Below, piece after piece: positions 17,707 through 27,086 of a stretch of DNA of 64,000 bases. Source of the stretch: VXRD01 sp965232265 (GTDB taxonomy: Bacteria > Latescibacterota > UBA2968); contig CBDDPH010000002.1 of assembly GCA_965232265.1 (NCBI GenBank), forward strand, positions 3,534,001 to 3,598,000, written 5' to 3'. Made by a program: the position numbers and the translations under genes. The notes under the pieces are model-generated. The model was not told the origin of the DNA, made no database searches, and saw only the letters and a list, made by a program, of their open reading frames with translations. Positions within the stretch are counted from its first letter, which is position 1; the number at the start of each line of letters is the position of its first letter.

Positions 17707-18192
17707 CTATTCTTCTGAATCGATCAAAAACAAGGGCGTATTGTATTCCACGGGCGCGGCATTTTCAACCAGAACGCGCACCACCCGACCATTCACATCA
17801 CACTCGATTTCATTCATAATTTTCATGGCTTCAATAATACACAGGGTCTGTCCTCGCGTCACCTCATCGCCTTCTGTTGCATAAGGCGGTGCTTCGGGGT
17901 TCGGCGATTGGTAAAACATACCCACCATAGGCGAGCGCAACGTGTGATACCGGCCATCGTCTTCACTTACGGCATCTTCAGCCTGTGTCTCAGGGGCATC
18001 AACAGGTGCAGATGCTGACGCCGGTGGCGCAGATAGTGTTTGCACAATGGGGACTTGCTGGCTGGCGCGCACAATGCGAATGCGCCCGCGCCCAAAGAGC
18101 TTGCGTTCAATCTCAACTTCCTGCACATCATCGGCACCAATCAGATCGATGAGTTCTTTTGCACTCGCTATTACCTGTTTGGAAATTTTCAC
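17707..18192 (-). CDS. accB: Biotin carboxyl carrier protein of acetyl-CoA carboxylase
   Basis: A 161-residue protein with a C-terminal biotinyl domain (K124 in IEAMKIMNEI) and the thumb region SPMVGMFYQSPNP. An Ala/Pro/Asp-rich flexible linker (about 53-80) connects it to the N-terminal helix. It carries carboxybiotin between AccC and the carboxyltransferase, which is not in this window. It starts 9 bases after the efp stop. Confidence 0.96.
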   Translation of the reverse strand: MKISKQVIASAKELIDLIGADDVQEVEIERKLFGRGRIRIVRASQQVPIVQTLSAPPASASAPVDAPETQAEDAVSEDDGRYHTLRSPMVGMFYQSPNPEAPPYATEGDEVTRGQTLCIIEAMKIMNEIECDVNGRVVRVLVENAAPVEYNTPLFLIDSEE

Positions 18193-18201
18193 AATGATCT
18201 C

Positions 18202-18759
18202 CTAAACCCGTTCGACATAAGATTGGGTACGCGTATCGATTTTCAACACATCGCCAATCTCGACAAATAGCGGAACCTGTACTGTTGCCCCGGTTTCTAC
18301 ACGCGCGGGCTTTGTTCCGCCAGTGGCTGTATCGCCGCGCAAACCGGGATCGGTTTGATCGACTTTTAATTCGACAAAAATGGGCAGTTCCACACCCAGG
18401 GCATTTCCCTCGGCAATCAGGACATCGACAATCTCACTCTCCTGCAACAGCTTTTGTGCATCGCCCACAACCTCCGTGGGCACTTCGTATTGCTCGTACG
18501 TGCGGGTATCCATAAAAATGTAAAACGCATCCTGCTTGTACAAGTATTGACTCTTTCGTTTTTCCAGGCGAACATCATCTACTTTGTCGCCCGACCGAAA
18601 TGTGCGGTCAATCACAGCGCCCGACATCACGCTCTTGAGCTTGGTGCGAACGACCGCCGCACCTTTGCCCGGTTTAAAATGTTCAAACTCGGTCATAAAA
18701 AAAAGCTGCCCATCCAGGCGAATAACCATACCATTGCGAAAGTCAGAAGTAGAAACCAT
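18202..18759 (-). CDS. efp: Elongation factor P
   Basis: A 185-residue three-domain factor. The modifiable lysine is K32 in KPGKGAAVVRTK. The C-terminal signature GDVLKIDTRTQSYVERV is intact. EF-P relieves ribosome stalling at polyproline. No epmA/epmB-like modification genes are visible nearby. It is coupled to accB downstream. Confidence 0.97.
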   Translation of the reverse strand: MVSTSDFRNGMVIRLDGQLFFMTEFEHFKPGKGAAVVRTKLKSVMSGAVIDRTFRSGDKVDDVRLEKRKSQYLYKQDAFYIFMDTRTYEQYEVPTEVVGDAQKLLQESEIVDVLIAEGNALGVELPIFVELKVDQTDPGLRGDTATGGTKPARVETGATVQVPLFVEIGDVLKIDTRTQSYVERV

Positions 18760-18763
18760 AAAA

Positions 18764-19501
18764 TTATCCTTGCTTTAACGCGCTAAAGCCAATAAGTGGG
18801 GGACGCGACATAAAAGCATCCCAAAATGGGTTGTGCTGCTGAGACGGGTGTATAAAGGGACCGACCCATTGAAAATCGGAAAAGCCCGCTTTCTGAAAAG
18901 CCCACTGATACGTTTCTGGTTTGAGAAAAAAATTTTCAAACTCAAACCGCGTGCCATCTTCATTGATCATTTGATACAAAATAGCATCGCCTTCTTGAGG
19001 CGAAGGAGTACACACCTTGTCAAATCCGTATTGGGCAAAGGAAATCGTTCCTTTGGGAACATGCTGGACATTGTCATTAAATCCGACAAATCGCCCTCCT
19101 GGTCGCAGTCTATTATAAGCCACCTGGACGAAATTGAGAAGTTCCTCTTTTGTCCTGGCATAATTCAAAAGATACATCGCCACCACGACATCGACAGATT
19201 CGACCATATCGAGCTGTGTCACATCTCGATTCAGGTACTTGCATCCCAAAGGGCGGATGCGCTCTTCTTCTTCTGCCAACTTGATCATTTCTGCGGACAG
19301 ATCAACGCCCGTGACTTCTGCCGCTCCGGCCTGCACAATTTTGCGCGTGTAAAACCCCTCACCGCAAGCCAGGTCCAGGACCGTTGCCCCTCGGATATCG
19401 CCCAATATCTCAAAAAAAGTATATTCTTCAATATATTTTCGAAATGAGAGCTGCTTGGAATCCCGATAGGCTTCCGCAATGCCATCATACTCATGACTCA
19501 T
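18764..19501 (-). CDS. Class I SAM-dependent methyltransferase
   Basis: A 245-residue Rossmann methyltransferase. Motif I is VLDLACGEGFYTRK (about 40-53), the acidic end of strand 2 is VTGVDLSAEMIKLA, and motif IV is VVVAMYLLNYA. The substrate is unknown. It lies between the TPR gene (4-base overlap, ATGA) and efp (4-base gap), so it is probably part of the same transcript, but it need not act on EF-P. Confidence 0.85.
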   Translation of the reverse strand: MSHEYDGIAEAYRDSKQLSFRKYIEEYTFFEILGDIRGATVLDLACGEGFYTRKIVQAGAAEVTGVDLSAEMIKLAEEEERIRPLGCKYLNRDVTQLDMVESVDVVVAMYLLNYARTKEELLNFVQVAYNRLRPGGRFVGFNDNVQHVPKGTISFAQYGFDKVCTPSPQEGDAILYQMINEDGTRFEFENFFLKPETYQWAFQKAGFSDFQWVGPFIHPSQQHNPFWDAFMSRPPLIGFSALKQG

Positions 19502-20310
19502 GCTCTCGATTCCTCTGATAAATTCCGCAACGCATCCAAGCGGACAATAATATGCTCATTATTGGGTTCGCGTGCAATCACCTGTTCCAAAACTGCGATG
19601 GCCTCCTGAATAAGGCCCTGACTCGCGTACAGCTCAGCCAGCGTTGCCGTTGCAATAACAGGCACCTCCCCCCCGGATTTCGGTTCGCGTTTAAGCGATG
19701 TAACCAGTGTATCTAAATCATCCTCATCATCTACCCCTAAGAGGTCCTGATCAAATGCCTCGTTCTCAGATACGACTTCCTGATCGCCAGACTCGGTATT
19801 CGCATCTGCAAGCTCATAACCCTTGTCTGCCTCCTCGCCAACCTCCTCTTTTTTTAGGCGGGTCGTTGTGTACGTCGGGGGCATCTCAGGACCCTTGTCT
19901 TGCTCCTCTTCGATCTCCTCGCCCTTGAGTTTGCGAATTTGATCTATGAGTTCGGGACAAAATGGATCGCGGGCCTGAGCCTGTTCAAAATATTTGAGCG
20001 CGAGATCGCCGCGGCCCAATTGCAAAGCGATTTTGCCCATATACCAATGTGCGGCAAGATGACCGGCATTCAGTTGCAATACATTCTGAAACACCAGACG
20101 CGCTTCTTCATAATGCCCGGCCGCATGATAGCACTTGCCCATCACCACATGGCCCGCCGCATAAGACGGGCGATAGCGCAAACCGCGGCGGCACACCTCA
20201 ATGGCGCGTGCGACCTCTCCCTGCTGCAACAACCCATCTGCCAGACGTGCAAATAAAATGGATGTCGGATTTTGATCACAAATTTTTTCGAGTTTTTCTA
20301 TTTCTAACAT
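19498..20310 (-). CDS. Tetratricopeptide-repeat protein
   Basis: About 270 residues from ATG 20310 (MLEIEKLEKICDQNP); an ATG at 20343 is the alternative. At least four TPR-like helix pairs occur in the N-terminal half (ILFARLADGLLQQGEVARAI and similar). A highly acidic, probably disordered linker follows, then one more repeat pair at the C-terminus (TATLAELYASQGLIQEAIAV). No signal peptide is seen with this start. It is likely a scaffold; the partner is unknown. It overlaps the methyltransferase start by 4 bases. Confidence 0.8.
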   Translation of the reverse strand: MLEIEKLEKICDQNPTSILFARLADGLLQQGEVARAIEVCRRGLRYRPSYAAGHVVMGKCYHAAGHYEEARLVFQNVLQLNAGHLAAHWYMGKIALQLGRGDLALKYFEQAQARDPFCPELIDQIRKLKGEEIEEEQDKGPEMPPTYTTTRLKKEEVGEEADKGYELADANTESGDQEVVSENEAFDQDLLGVDDEDDLDTLVTSLKREPKSGGEVPVIATATLAELYASQGLIQEAIAVLEQVIAREPNNEHIIVRLDALRNLSEESRA

Positions 20311-20533
20311 GGAAGTAAACCGCCCCTGAAAAAGATCGGGCATAATAGAAAAAAGGTCCAAAATTGTCAACGATAAATAGAGATTATATCCCATTTCTAT
20401 CGCGCCATCTTCCCGAACAATGACACAAGAATAGATCAACGCGCAACAAAATCGTGCTCAAATGTAAAAAATCTGAGTAAAAAATCATAGAAAAATCAGC
20501 CAATAATTTCTGCGATTCCCGATGTGATTTACC

Positions 20534-20562
20534 TTGTCTCATAAGCGTGAAATGGATATATT
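20534..20562 (+). promoter_or_regulatory. Candidate sigma-70 promoter for the chromate-transporter gene
   Basis: TTGTCT, 17-base spacer, TATATT, about 78 bases upstream of the ATG at 20640. The region 20440-20639 contains no other gene. Confidence 0.5.
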
Positions 20563-20639
20563 TCCAAGTCAGAAAAAGAAGCAAATTTATTCATAACATT
20601 AATGTTTAACAATCTGTTACGCTTACGAGGAGCATCTTT

Positions 20640-21161
20640 ATGAAGCTGTGGGACCTGTTTGTATCATTCACCAAAGTCGGCATCTTTGCTTACGGCGGCG
20701 GCCCTTCGATGATCCCACTCATTCAAGAAGAAGTCGTCGATCGCAATGCGTGGATGACCATAGAAGAATTTACAGACGCCCTTGCGATGGGCTATGCCCT
20801 TCCCGGTCCCATCGCCACCAAAATGGCTGCATATATAGGATACCAGGTCGCCGATACACCTGGCCTTTTGGTCGCGCTCTTTGGCACCGTATTCCCCTCA
20901 TTGCTCATGATGATGGTCCTCGGCCTGTTTTTCATGAACTATAAGGATACGCCGCTCGTACAGGCCATGCTCAAAGCCGTGCGCCCGGCAGTCGTCGGGC
21001 TTTTAATCGTCGTGGTTTGGGAAATGTGCCCCAAATCCGTTACCTCCTGGCACACGGCCCTCATTGCGGTCGCCGCTTTTGTTGCCATCAACTTTCTCAA
21101 CCTGCATCCCGCTCTGGCCATTGTTGTAACCGCAGCCCTCGGCCTGGCATTTTATCGATAA
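20640..21161 (+). CDS. Chromate transporter (CHR) family, single-domain protein
   Basis: A 173-residue membrane protein with about five or six hydrophobic segments. The CHR signature FTKVGIFAYGGGPSMIPLI and MGYALPGPIATKMAAYIG are present. Short CHR proteins normally occur as adjacent pairs that together equal one full ChrA; here no second half is seen next to it. Transport of chromate is a family label; the physiological anion is unknown. GAGGAGC precedes the ATG. Confidence 0.88.
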   Translation: MKLWDLFVSFTKVGIFAYGGGPSMIPLIQEEVVDRNAWMTIEEFTDALAMGYALPGPIATKMAAYIGYQVADTPGLLVALFGTVFPSLLMMMVLGLFFMNYKDTPLVQAMLKAVRPAVVGLLIVVVWEMCPKSVTSWHTALIAVAAFVAINFLNLHPALAIVVTAALGLAFYR

Positions 21162-21191
21162 CCCAAAAAGTATAGATACTCAGGACATACT

Positions 21192-22223
21192 ATGTACACA
21201 TTTTATGCTCAAAAGGCCCTCTTCGGTGCCGGCTTATCAACCGCTGAAATGCACGCTGTTCTCCAAACGCCTGACCGCGATATGCTACCGCTTTTACACG
21301 CGGCATACCAGGTGCGCCATCATTATTTTGGGCGCAAAGTACACATCCATGTGCTGATGAATGCCAAAAGTGGCTTGTGTCCTGAAGATTGTGCCTATTG
21401 CTCACAATCGGCTGTCTCAAACGCACCGATTGATAAATATCCCCTGCGCCCAGCCCGCGAAATGATAGATGCAGCCCGCGAAGCCAAAGAAAACGGCGCG
21501 TATCGATACTGCATTGTCACGAGTGGACGCGCACCCACCGACAATGAAGTCGATGCCATTACAGATGTCGTGCGCCAGATCAAACGGGAAGTAGATATCA
21601 ACATCTGTTGTTGTTTGGGCTTGCTAACGGGCGAAAAAGCACAACGCTTAAAAAACGCGGGCGTGGATCGCGTCAATCACAACCTCAACACCAGCGAAGC
21701 GCACACGCCGCATATTGTATCTACACATACCTACGAAGACCGCCTGAAAACCCTGTACAACATCCAAAAAGCGGGCCTGGATACGTGTAGCGGCGGCATT
21801 ATCGGCATGGGAGAAACCCACGATGATATAATTGACATGGCCGTGTCTTTGCGCGACCTCAGCGTCAACTCCATCCCCGTCAATTTCTTGCACCCCATCG
21901 CGGGCACGCCCCTGTCAAATCAAAATGCCTTAACCCCTCACGATTGTCTGCGCGCATTGTGCCTGTTCCGATTTGTCAACCCATCAACTGAAATTCGCGT
22001 GGCGGGTGGTCGAGAAAAAAATCTCCGCTCCCTCCAACCTCTATCACTTTATCCCGCCAATTCGCTCTTTATGGAAGGATATTTGACCACCGGTGGTCTG
22101 GATGTGGAAAACACACACCTTATGATTGCCGATCTGGGATTTGAAGTCGAAACAATACAAAGCGAATCGCAAAACGATCATCTTCTATCGATTGGCACAC
22201 AGACTGGAAACGCAACGAATTAA
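21192..22223 (+). CDS. bioB: Biotin synthase
   Basis: A 343-residue radical-SAM enzyme. The cluster motif is C63-x3-C67-x2-C70 (GLCPEDCAYC) followed by SQSA, as in BioB. It inserts sulphur into dethiobiotin using a second (2Fe-2S) cluster. No other biotin genes lie here; the biotin-dependent accBC are 3 kb away on the other strand. It is followed by a heptanucleotide array and mnmG. Confidence 0.94.
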   Translation: MYTFYAQKALFGAGLSTAEMHAVLQTPDRDMLPLLHAAYQVRHHYFGRKVHIHVLMNAKSGLCPEDCAYCSQSAVSNAPIDKYPLRPAREMIDAAREAKENGAYRYCIVTSGRAPTDNEVDAITDVVRQIKREVDINICCCLGLLTGEKAQRLKNAGVDRVNHNLNTSEAHTPHIVSTHTYEDRLKTLYNIQKAGLDTCSGGIIGMGETHDDIIDMAVSLRDLSVNSIPVNFLHPIAGTPLSNQNALTPHDCLRALCLFRFVNPSTEIRVAGGREKNLRSLQPLSLYPANSLFMEGYLTTGGLDVENTHLMIADLGFEVETIQSESQNDHLLSIGTQTGNATN

Positions 22224-22243
22224 CACGGGGTTGGGTGGTTGGG

Positions 22244-22283
22244 ACTGACAACTGACAACTGACAACTGACAACTGACAACTGA
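22244..22283 (+). repeat. GACAACT heptanucleotide array before mnmG
   Basis: Nearly six tandem copies of the 7-mer (phase ACTGACA/GACAACT) in 40 bases, ending 7 bases before the mnmG ATG. It occupies the place where a Shine-Dalgarno sequence would lie. The same heptamer in the same orientation relative to the gene precedes the SDR at 29200-29946. Confidence 0.9.
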
Positions 22284-22290
22284 TTTTCTT

Positions 22291-24168
22291 ATGTCCATCT
22301 ACGAAAAAAAATACGACGTCATTGTTGTTGGCGGCGGGCATGCAGGTGCAGAAGCTGCTCTGGCCTCTGCGCGCATGGGGAGTGAAACACTGCTGCTGAC
22401 CATGAACCTCGATACCATCGCACAGATGTCGTGCAACCCGGCCATTGGCGGCATAGCAAAAGGCCACATGGTGCGCGAAATTGACGCGCTGGGCGGCGAA
22501 ATGGCGCGCAATATTGACGCCACGGGTCTGCAATTTCGCATGCTCAACCGGCGCAGAGGACCCGCCGTACAGGCTCCCCGGGCGCAGGCGGACAAAAAAG
22601 CATACCAGTTTCGCATAAAAGAAGTCGTCGAAAACCAGCCACACCTCGATGTCAAACAGGGCTTGCTCGAAGACCTCATAGTCAAAAACAGACGCATTGA
22701 AGGCGTAGTCACCAAAGCCAAAACGGTTTTTACCGCCAAAACCGTCATTCTGACCACGGGCACCTTCCTCAAGGGCCTCATTCATGTGGGCGATTTCTCA
22801 TACAGCGCAGGGCGCGCTGGAGAGCAAGCCGCCGACAAAGCATCCGATGGCCTCTCGCAACTCGGCTTCGAACTCGGGCGGCTCAAAACCGGCACCCCAC
22901 CGCGCGTCAATGCGCGCAGCATCGACTTTGGCGCGTGCGAAGAACAACCCGGCGATGCAGATCCCCGGCCCTTTTCCTACCACACCGACGCCATTGAGCA
23001 AGAGCAACTCAGTTGTCATCTCACAATGACCATCCCAAAAACGCACGATATTATTCGCAGCAATCTGGATCGCTCGGCCATGTACAGCGGGCGCATCCAG
23101 GGCGTGGGGCCGCGGTATTGCCCCTCGGTAGAAGACAAAATTGTGCGTTTTCCCGACAAGGAAGGGCATCAAATCTTCCTCGAGCCCGAAGGCTATCACA
23201 CCCTCGAAGTCTATCTCAACGGCCTATCGATGAGCCTGCCCGAAGATGTACAGGTCGAGGTTGTACGCAGCATTCCCGGCCTCGAACGGGCAGAGATCAT
23301 GCGCCCGGCCTATGCCGTCGAATACGACTATGTGCCCCCGACGCAAATCCATCCCACCCTGGAAACCAAGCCCATCGCCGGTTTGTTTTTTGCGGGACAA
23401 ATCAACGGCACCACCGGATACGAGGAAGCCGCTGGACAGGGAATTATGGCGGGCATCAACGCCGCCTTAACAGCCCGAGGCGACGATCCCATAATTCTGG
23501 ATCGCTCGCAGGCGTATATCGGCGTTCTAATTGACGACCTCGTGACCAAAGGCACCGAAGAACCCTATCGCATGTTCACCTCGCTGGCCGAATACCGCCT
23601 GCTCTTGCGACAGGACAACGCGGATTTGCGCCTGTGCGAACTCGGACGAAAAATTGGCCTGCTTTCCGACGAGGCGTATAACCGCTTTTGCAAGCGCAAA
23701 CGACAAATCGATGAAGAAATCGAACGGCTGCGATCAACGCGCCTCACCCCAACCGACAATGTCCAAACAGCTCTCAAAGCATCGCAATCTTCTCCGCTGA
23801 AACGCGCGGTGACACTCGCCGAACTTTTGCGGCGTCCAGAATTGTCCTATGACATCGTCACACAATTGTCACCCGCCACTGACCCCCTGCCCGAGGATGT
23901 GTGTGAATCGGTCGAAATAGAACTCAAATACGAGGGATATCTCGACCGGCAAGAAGAACAGGTGCAACGCTTCCACAATTTAGAAAAAAAATACATCCCC
24001 GAAAACTTTGACTATGCCGCCATCGCGGCTTTGCGAAATGAAGCGATTGAAAAATTCACCCGCATCAGACCTCGGTCACTGGGGCAGGCCTCTCGTATTC
24101 CGGGCATTTCGCCTGCGGATATCGCCCTGCTTATGATCATGCTGAAAAAACGCGGTATTCCCGTATGA
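22291..24168 (+). CDS. mnmG: tRNA uridine-5-carboxymethylaminomethyl modification enzyme MnmG
   Basis: A 625-residue FAD protein. The dinucleotide fold is VVGGGHAGAEAA near the N-terminus, followed by MSCNPAIGGIAKGHMVREID. The C-terminal helical domain ends in RIPGISPADIALLMIML, typical of MnmG/GidA. With MnmE it installs cmnm5U34 in tRNAs. There is no clear SD; a heptamer array precedes the start. The stop overlaps the next gene by 4 bases (ATGA). Confidence 0.97.
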   Translation: MSIYEKKYDVIVVGGGHAGAEAALASARMGSETLLLTMNLDTIAQMSCNPAIGGIAKGHMVREIDALGGEMARNIDATGLQFRMLNRRRGPAVQAPRAQADKKAYQFRIKEVVENQPHLDVKQGLLEDLIVKNRRIEGVVTKAKTVFTAKTVILTTGTFLKGLIHVGDFSYSAGRAGEQAADKASDGLSQLGFELGRLKTGTPPRVNARSIDFGACEEQPGDADPRPFSYHTDAIEQEQLSCHLTMTIPKTHDIIRSNLDRSAMYSGRIQGVGPRYCPSVEDKIVRFPDKEGHQIFLEPEGYHTLEVYLNGLSMSLPEDVQVEVVRSIPGLERAEIMRPAYAVEYDYVPPTQIHPTLETKPIAGLFFAGQINGTTGYEEAAGQGIMAGINAALTARGDDPIILDRSQAYIGVLIDDLVTKGTEEPYRMFTSLAEYRLLLRQDNADLRLCELGRKIGLLSDEAYNRFCKRKRQIDEEIERLRSTRLTPTDNVQTALKASQSSPLKRAVTLAELLRRPELSYDIVTQLSPATDPLPEDVCESVEIELKYEGYLDRQEEQVQRFHNLEKKYIPENFDYAAIAALRNEAIEKFTRIRPRSLGQASRIPGISPADIALLMIMLKKRGIPV

Positions 24169-24995
24169 AACGCCACCCCGAACAAATCCGCGCCATTGTA
24201 TCCCTTCTATCGGATTGCTCTCCCGACATTGCGGATCGCCTGCGCCAAAAACTGTATGATCTGGGTGAAAAGGCCACACGCGAAATCCACAGTGCCTGCG
24301 CCGATGGCTCACGCGCACATCGAGAAGTCAGCCGCGTGCTCAAGCGATTTAGAGAACCGTCTCTGGACACGCGATTTCGCAATCTCACACGCGACCAACA
24401 CGGCGATATTGCCCTCGAAGAAGGCGTCTTTGCACTGGCGCGATTTGGATATCCCGACCTCGATGAAAGCGCTTACAAAACGCGGCTGGGATACATGGCA
24501 TTTGAACTCGCGCCCCAAATTGCCCCCGACGATCATCCCATTCGCATCATTCGCACGCTCAATCACTATCTCTTTGACGAGCAGGGATTTCACGCAACTA
24601 CCCGCCATGATCCCGACGACACGTATTTCAACCGCGTACTGGATCGCAAGCGCGGCTGGCCGATCACGCTCTCAGCGGTCTATCTCATTCTCGCACAACG
24701 CCTGGAATTGCCCATCTCGGGCGTCGCCTTGCCCAAGCACTACATCGTCAAATACATCCACAACGCGCAACATATTTATATCGACCCACACAACCGAGGG
24801 CAGATCCTCACGGCAAACGAATGTGCCGATCTCATTGGTGAAAAAATCTCGGACGATCTTTTTTTTCAAGCCAGCAATTCCTTCACACTCTTTCGCATGA
24901 TGAACAACCTCAGATATACATATCTAAATCTGGGTGACTCAAACCGCGCTAAAAAACTCGAACATCTCATGCACATCATTCAGCCCGATATATGA
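24165..24995 (+). CDS. SirB1/transglutaminase-like family protein
   Basis: A 276-residue protein. The core YFNRVLDRKRGWPITLSAVY and LPISGVALPKHYIVKY match the transglutaminase-like SirB1 family, which has a conserved but catalytically undefined fold. An N-terminal helical region (1-100) precedes it. It has no signal peptide. Translation is coupled to mnmG by an ATGA overlap, and it is followed 12 bases later by smpB. The function is unknown. Confidence 0.83.
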   Translation: MKRHPEQIRAIVSLLSDCSPDIADRLRQKLYDLGEKATREIHSACADGSRAHREVSRVLKRFREPSLDTRFRNLTRDQHGDIALEEGVFALARFGYPDLDESAYKTRLGYMAFELAPQIAPDDHPIRIIRTLNHYLFDEQGFHATTRHDPDDTYFNRVLDRKRGWPITLSAVYLILAQRLELPISGVALPKHYIVKYIHNAQHIYIDPHNRGQILTANECADLIGEKISDDLFFQASNSFTLFRMMNNLRYTYLNLGDSNRAKKLEHLMHIIQPDI

Positions 24996-25007
24996 GCGGA
25001 GGCACCA

Positions 25008-25478
25008 ATGCCAGCCAGTATCAAAATCATCGCGCAAAACCGAAAAGCACGGCGCGACTACCACATCCTCAGCACCTATGAAGCCGGCTTGCAACTGCGG
25101 GGCACAGAAGTCAAAGCCCTGCGCGAAGGCCGCGCCAACTTGAAAGATGGCTACGCGCGTATCGAGGACGGGGAAGCGTATTTGCACAACACGCATATCA
25201 GCGAATATGCACAGGGCAACCAGTTTAACCACGACACCGAGCGCAAACGCAAATTGCTGCTCCACCGCCACGAAATCAACCGCCTGAGAGGATATGTCAA
25301 CGAAAGAGGCCACACATTAGTACCTCTCAAACTCTATTTCAAACGCGGTAAAGCCAAAGTCGAGCTCGGCGTAGCACGCGGCAAAAAACAATTCGACAAG
25401 CGGCGCGATATCGCCCGCCGAGATGCCCAGCGCGAAGTCGAACAAGAGCTGAAAATACGCACCCGCTACGGGAGGTAA
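25008..25478 (+). CDS. smpB: SsrA-binding protein
   Basis: A 156-residue protein. It has the OB-fold block YEAGLQLRGTEVKALREGRA, HTERKRKLLLHR-like segments and a basic C-terminal tail (DIARRDAQREVEQELK). It binds tmRNA for trans-translation. GGAGG precedes the ATG. The ssrA gene itself is not recognised in the window. Confidence 0.96.
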   Translation: MPASIKIIAQNRKARRDYHILSTYEAGLQLRGTEVKALREGRANLKDGYARIEDGEAYLHNTHISEYAQGNQFNHDTERKRKLLLHRHEINRLRGYVNERGHTLVPLKLYFKRGKAKVELGVARGKKQFDKRRDIARRDAQREVEQELKIRTRYGR

Positions 25479-25481
25479 ATC

Positions 25482-26336
25482 ATCACATCTCCACAAACAA
25501 CAGGCATTGACCTCCCCCCCGCTGACCTGGGCTACTACTACGACCCTCATGTCGAAGCGGGCCTTCACGGCGAAATCAAACTCTCTTCAAAAGTCCTCGA
25601 ACACTGTCAATGCGGCGGCAAGTCGCCTTTTATGATCCTCAACGCAAAGAGCGGCGAACCCACCTGGTGCCCGTGTTATTCCTTTCGGATGAAGATAATC
25701 CACATTGACAAATACATCCAGAAATCGGGCATTCCCGCGCCCTTTCGCTTTAAGTTCTTACAGGACTTTAAGGAGCAGTACGACAATGGTCAGCCCAACC
25801 GAGAAGCCATACTCCTCAAGTCCTATTTCAGCACCCTGGTCGATAATATTTACGGCAACAAAGCATCGATCAAAGGCTTCTATTTGTGGGGCGAGCCAGG
25901 CCGTGGAAAAACTTACTTTTCTTATGTCTTGCTCAACGAACTCATTTTTCGATTTGTAAAACCCGGCAAATTCATCTCGCTCTCAAAGAGCTTTCAAGAA
26001 CTCAGACACACATTTGACGAAAGCAGCGACACGCATGGGCAGGCCATGCCCATGATTGATGTATTGAGCAATGTGCCCTATCTCGTCATCGACGACTTTG
26101 GCGTACAGCGCAATACCGAATGGGAAATGGAAATCCTCTACAACCTCATCGATGCCCGCTATGCCAATCGACGCCTGACATTTGTAACCACAAATCAGAA
26201 AGCCGACGAATTAAAAGACCTCGCGCAGGGGCGCATCTATTCTCGCTTTCTCGAAATGTGTCATATCATTCACGTCACCGGATACGACTTCCGCGAATTG
26301 GGCAACCCCGAAGAAAGATGGATCGGTTCGCAATAA
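25482..26336 (+). CDS. DnaC/IstB-like AAA ATPase with N-terminal zinc ribbon
   Basis: The P-loop is GEPGRGKTY and the Walker B is YLVIDDFGV, followed by sensor TFVTTNQ, as in DnaC/DnaI helicase loaders. The first ATG is 25632, but the frame is open from the smpB stop. It encodes a plausible domain (DLPPADLGYYYDP, then CQCGG...WCPC, a four-cysteine ribbon) before that ATG. GGAGG at 25471-25475 sits 6 bases before ATC 25482, with no ATG, GTG or TTG at the expected place. I annotate the longer form (about 284 residues); the start codon is uncertain. Probable role: helicase loading. Confidence 0.72.
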   Translation: MTSPQTTGIDLPPADLGYYYDPHVEAGLHGEIKLSSKVLEHCQCGGKSPFMILNAKSGEPTWCPCYSFRMKIIHIDKYIQKSGIPAPFRFKFLQDFKEQYDNGQPNREAILLKSYFSTLVDNIYGNKASIKGFYLWGEPGRGKTYFSYVLLNELIFRFVKPGKFISLSKSFQELRHTFDESSDTHGQAMPMIDVLSNVPYLVIDDFGVQRNTEWEMEILYNLIDARYANRRLTFVTTNQKADELKDLAQGRIYSRFLEMCHIIHVTGYDFRELGNPEERWIGSQ

Positions 26337-26349
26337 CGAAGGAGCATTT

Positions 26350-27066
26350 ATGAGCCAGCGCATAGATGGACGTCGCCCAAACCAATTGCGTCCCGTGAGT
26401 ATTGAACGCGGATTTATGAAACACGCCGAGGGGTCGGCACTGATCAAAATGGGTGACACACACGTTATATGCACAGCCAGTGTTGAGAACCGCGTACCCC
26501 ATTTTCTCAGGGGCAAGGACACGGGCTGGATCACGGCGGAATACGCCATGTTGCCCCGTTCGACCCATACGCGCAGCGAGCGCGAAACGCGCGGCACTAA
26601 GGGCCGAACCCAGGAAATTCAACGCTTAATTGGCCGCGCACTGCGCGCCGTGATCGACCTCAAAAAACTCGGCTCGCGCACCCTCTGGATCGACTGCGAT
26701 GTGTTACAGGCCGACGGAGGCACCCGCACAGCCTCAATTTCGGGAGCTTATGTTGCAGTCGTCGATGCGATTGACAAGCTCAAAAATGAGGGCCGTATTA
26801 CAGAAAATCCTCTTGGCGATTCCATCGCCGCCGTCAGCGTGGGCATCATCGACAACACGCCCCTGCTCGATTTGTGCTATGCCGAAGATGCGACAGCCGA
26901 AGTGGATATGAATATCGTCATGACCGGTCAGGGCAACTTTGTCGAAGTACAGGGCACAGCCGAAGGCAACCCCTTCACATTTGACCAGATGCAACACCTC
27001 ATTGCCCTCGCCCAAAAAGGCATCTCCGAAATCGCGCAACGCCAGCGTGATGTTTTGGGACATTAG
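26350..27066 (+). CDS. rph: Ribonuclease PH
   Basis: A 238-residue phosphorolytic 3'-5' exoribonuclease that trims tRNA 3' ends. RRPNQLRPVSIERGFM, YAMLPRSTHTRSERE and VDCD-like IDCDVLQADGGTRTASI are family signatures. GAAGGAG lies 6 bases before ATG. The gene normally pairs with rdgB; here a Uma2 gene separates them. Confidence 0.97.
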   Translation: MSQRIDGRRPNQLRPVSIERGFMKHAEGSALIKMGDTHVICTASVENRVPHFLRGKDTGWITAEYAMLPRSTHTRSERETRGTKGRTQEIQRLIGRALRAVIDLKKLGSRTLWIDCDVLQADGGTRTASISGAYVAVVDAIDKLKNEGRITENPLGDSIAAVSVGIIDNTPLLDLCYAEDATAEVDMNIVMTGQGNFVEVQGTAEGNPFTFDQMQHLIALAQKGISEIAQRQRDVLGH

Positions 27067-27086
27067 ATAAATAAAGGAGAGCGAAG

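Noticed and set aside
22230..22243. G-rich GGGGTTGGGTGGTTGGG considered as a G-quadruplex regulator of mnmG
   Set aside because: Only three full G3 tracts plus a G2 are present; a similar string at 11945 suggests repeat-derived sequence rather than a control element.
22244..22283. Heptamer arrays considered as CRISPR
   Set aside because: The unit is only 7 bases, contiguous and without spacers; no cas gene is nearby.
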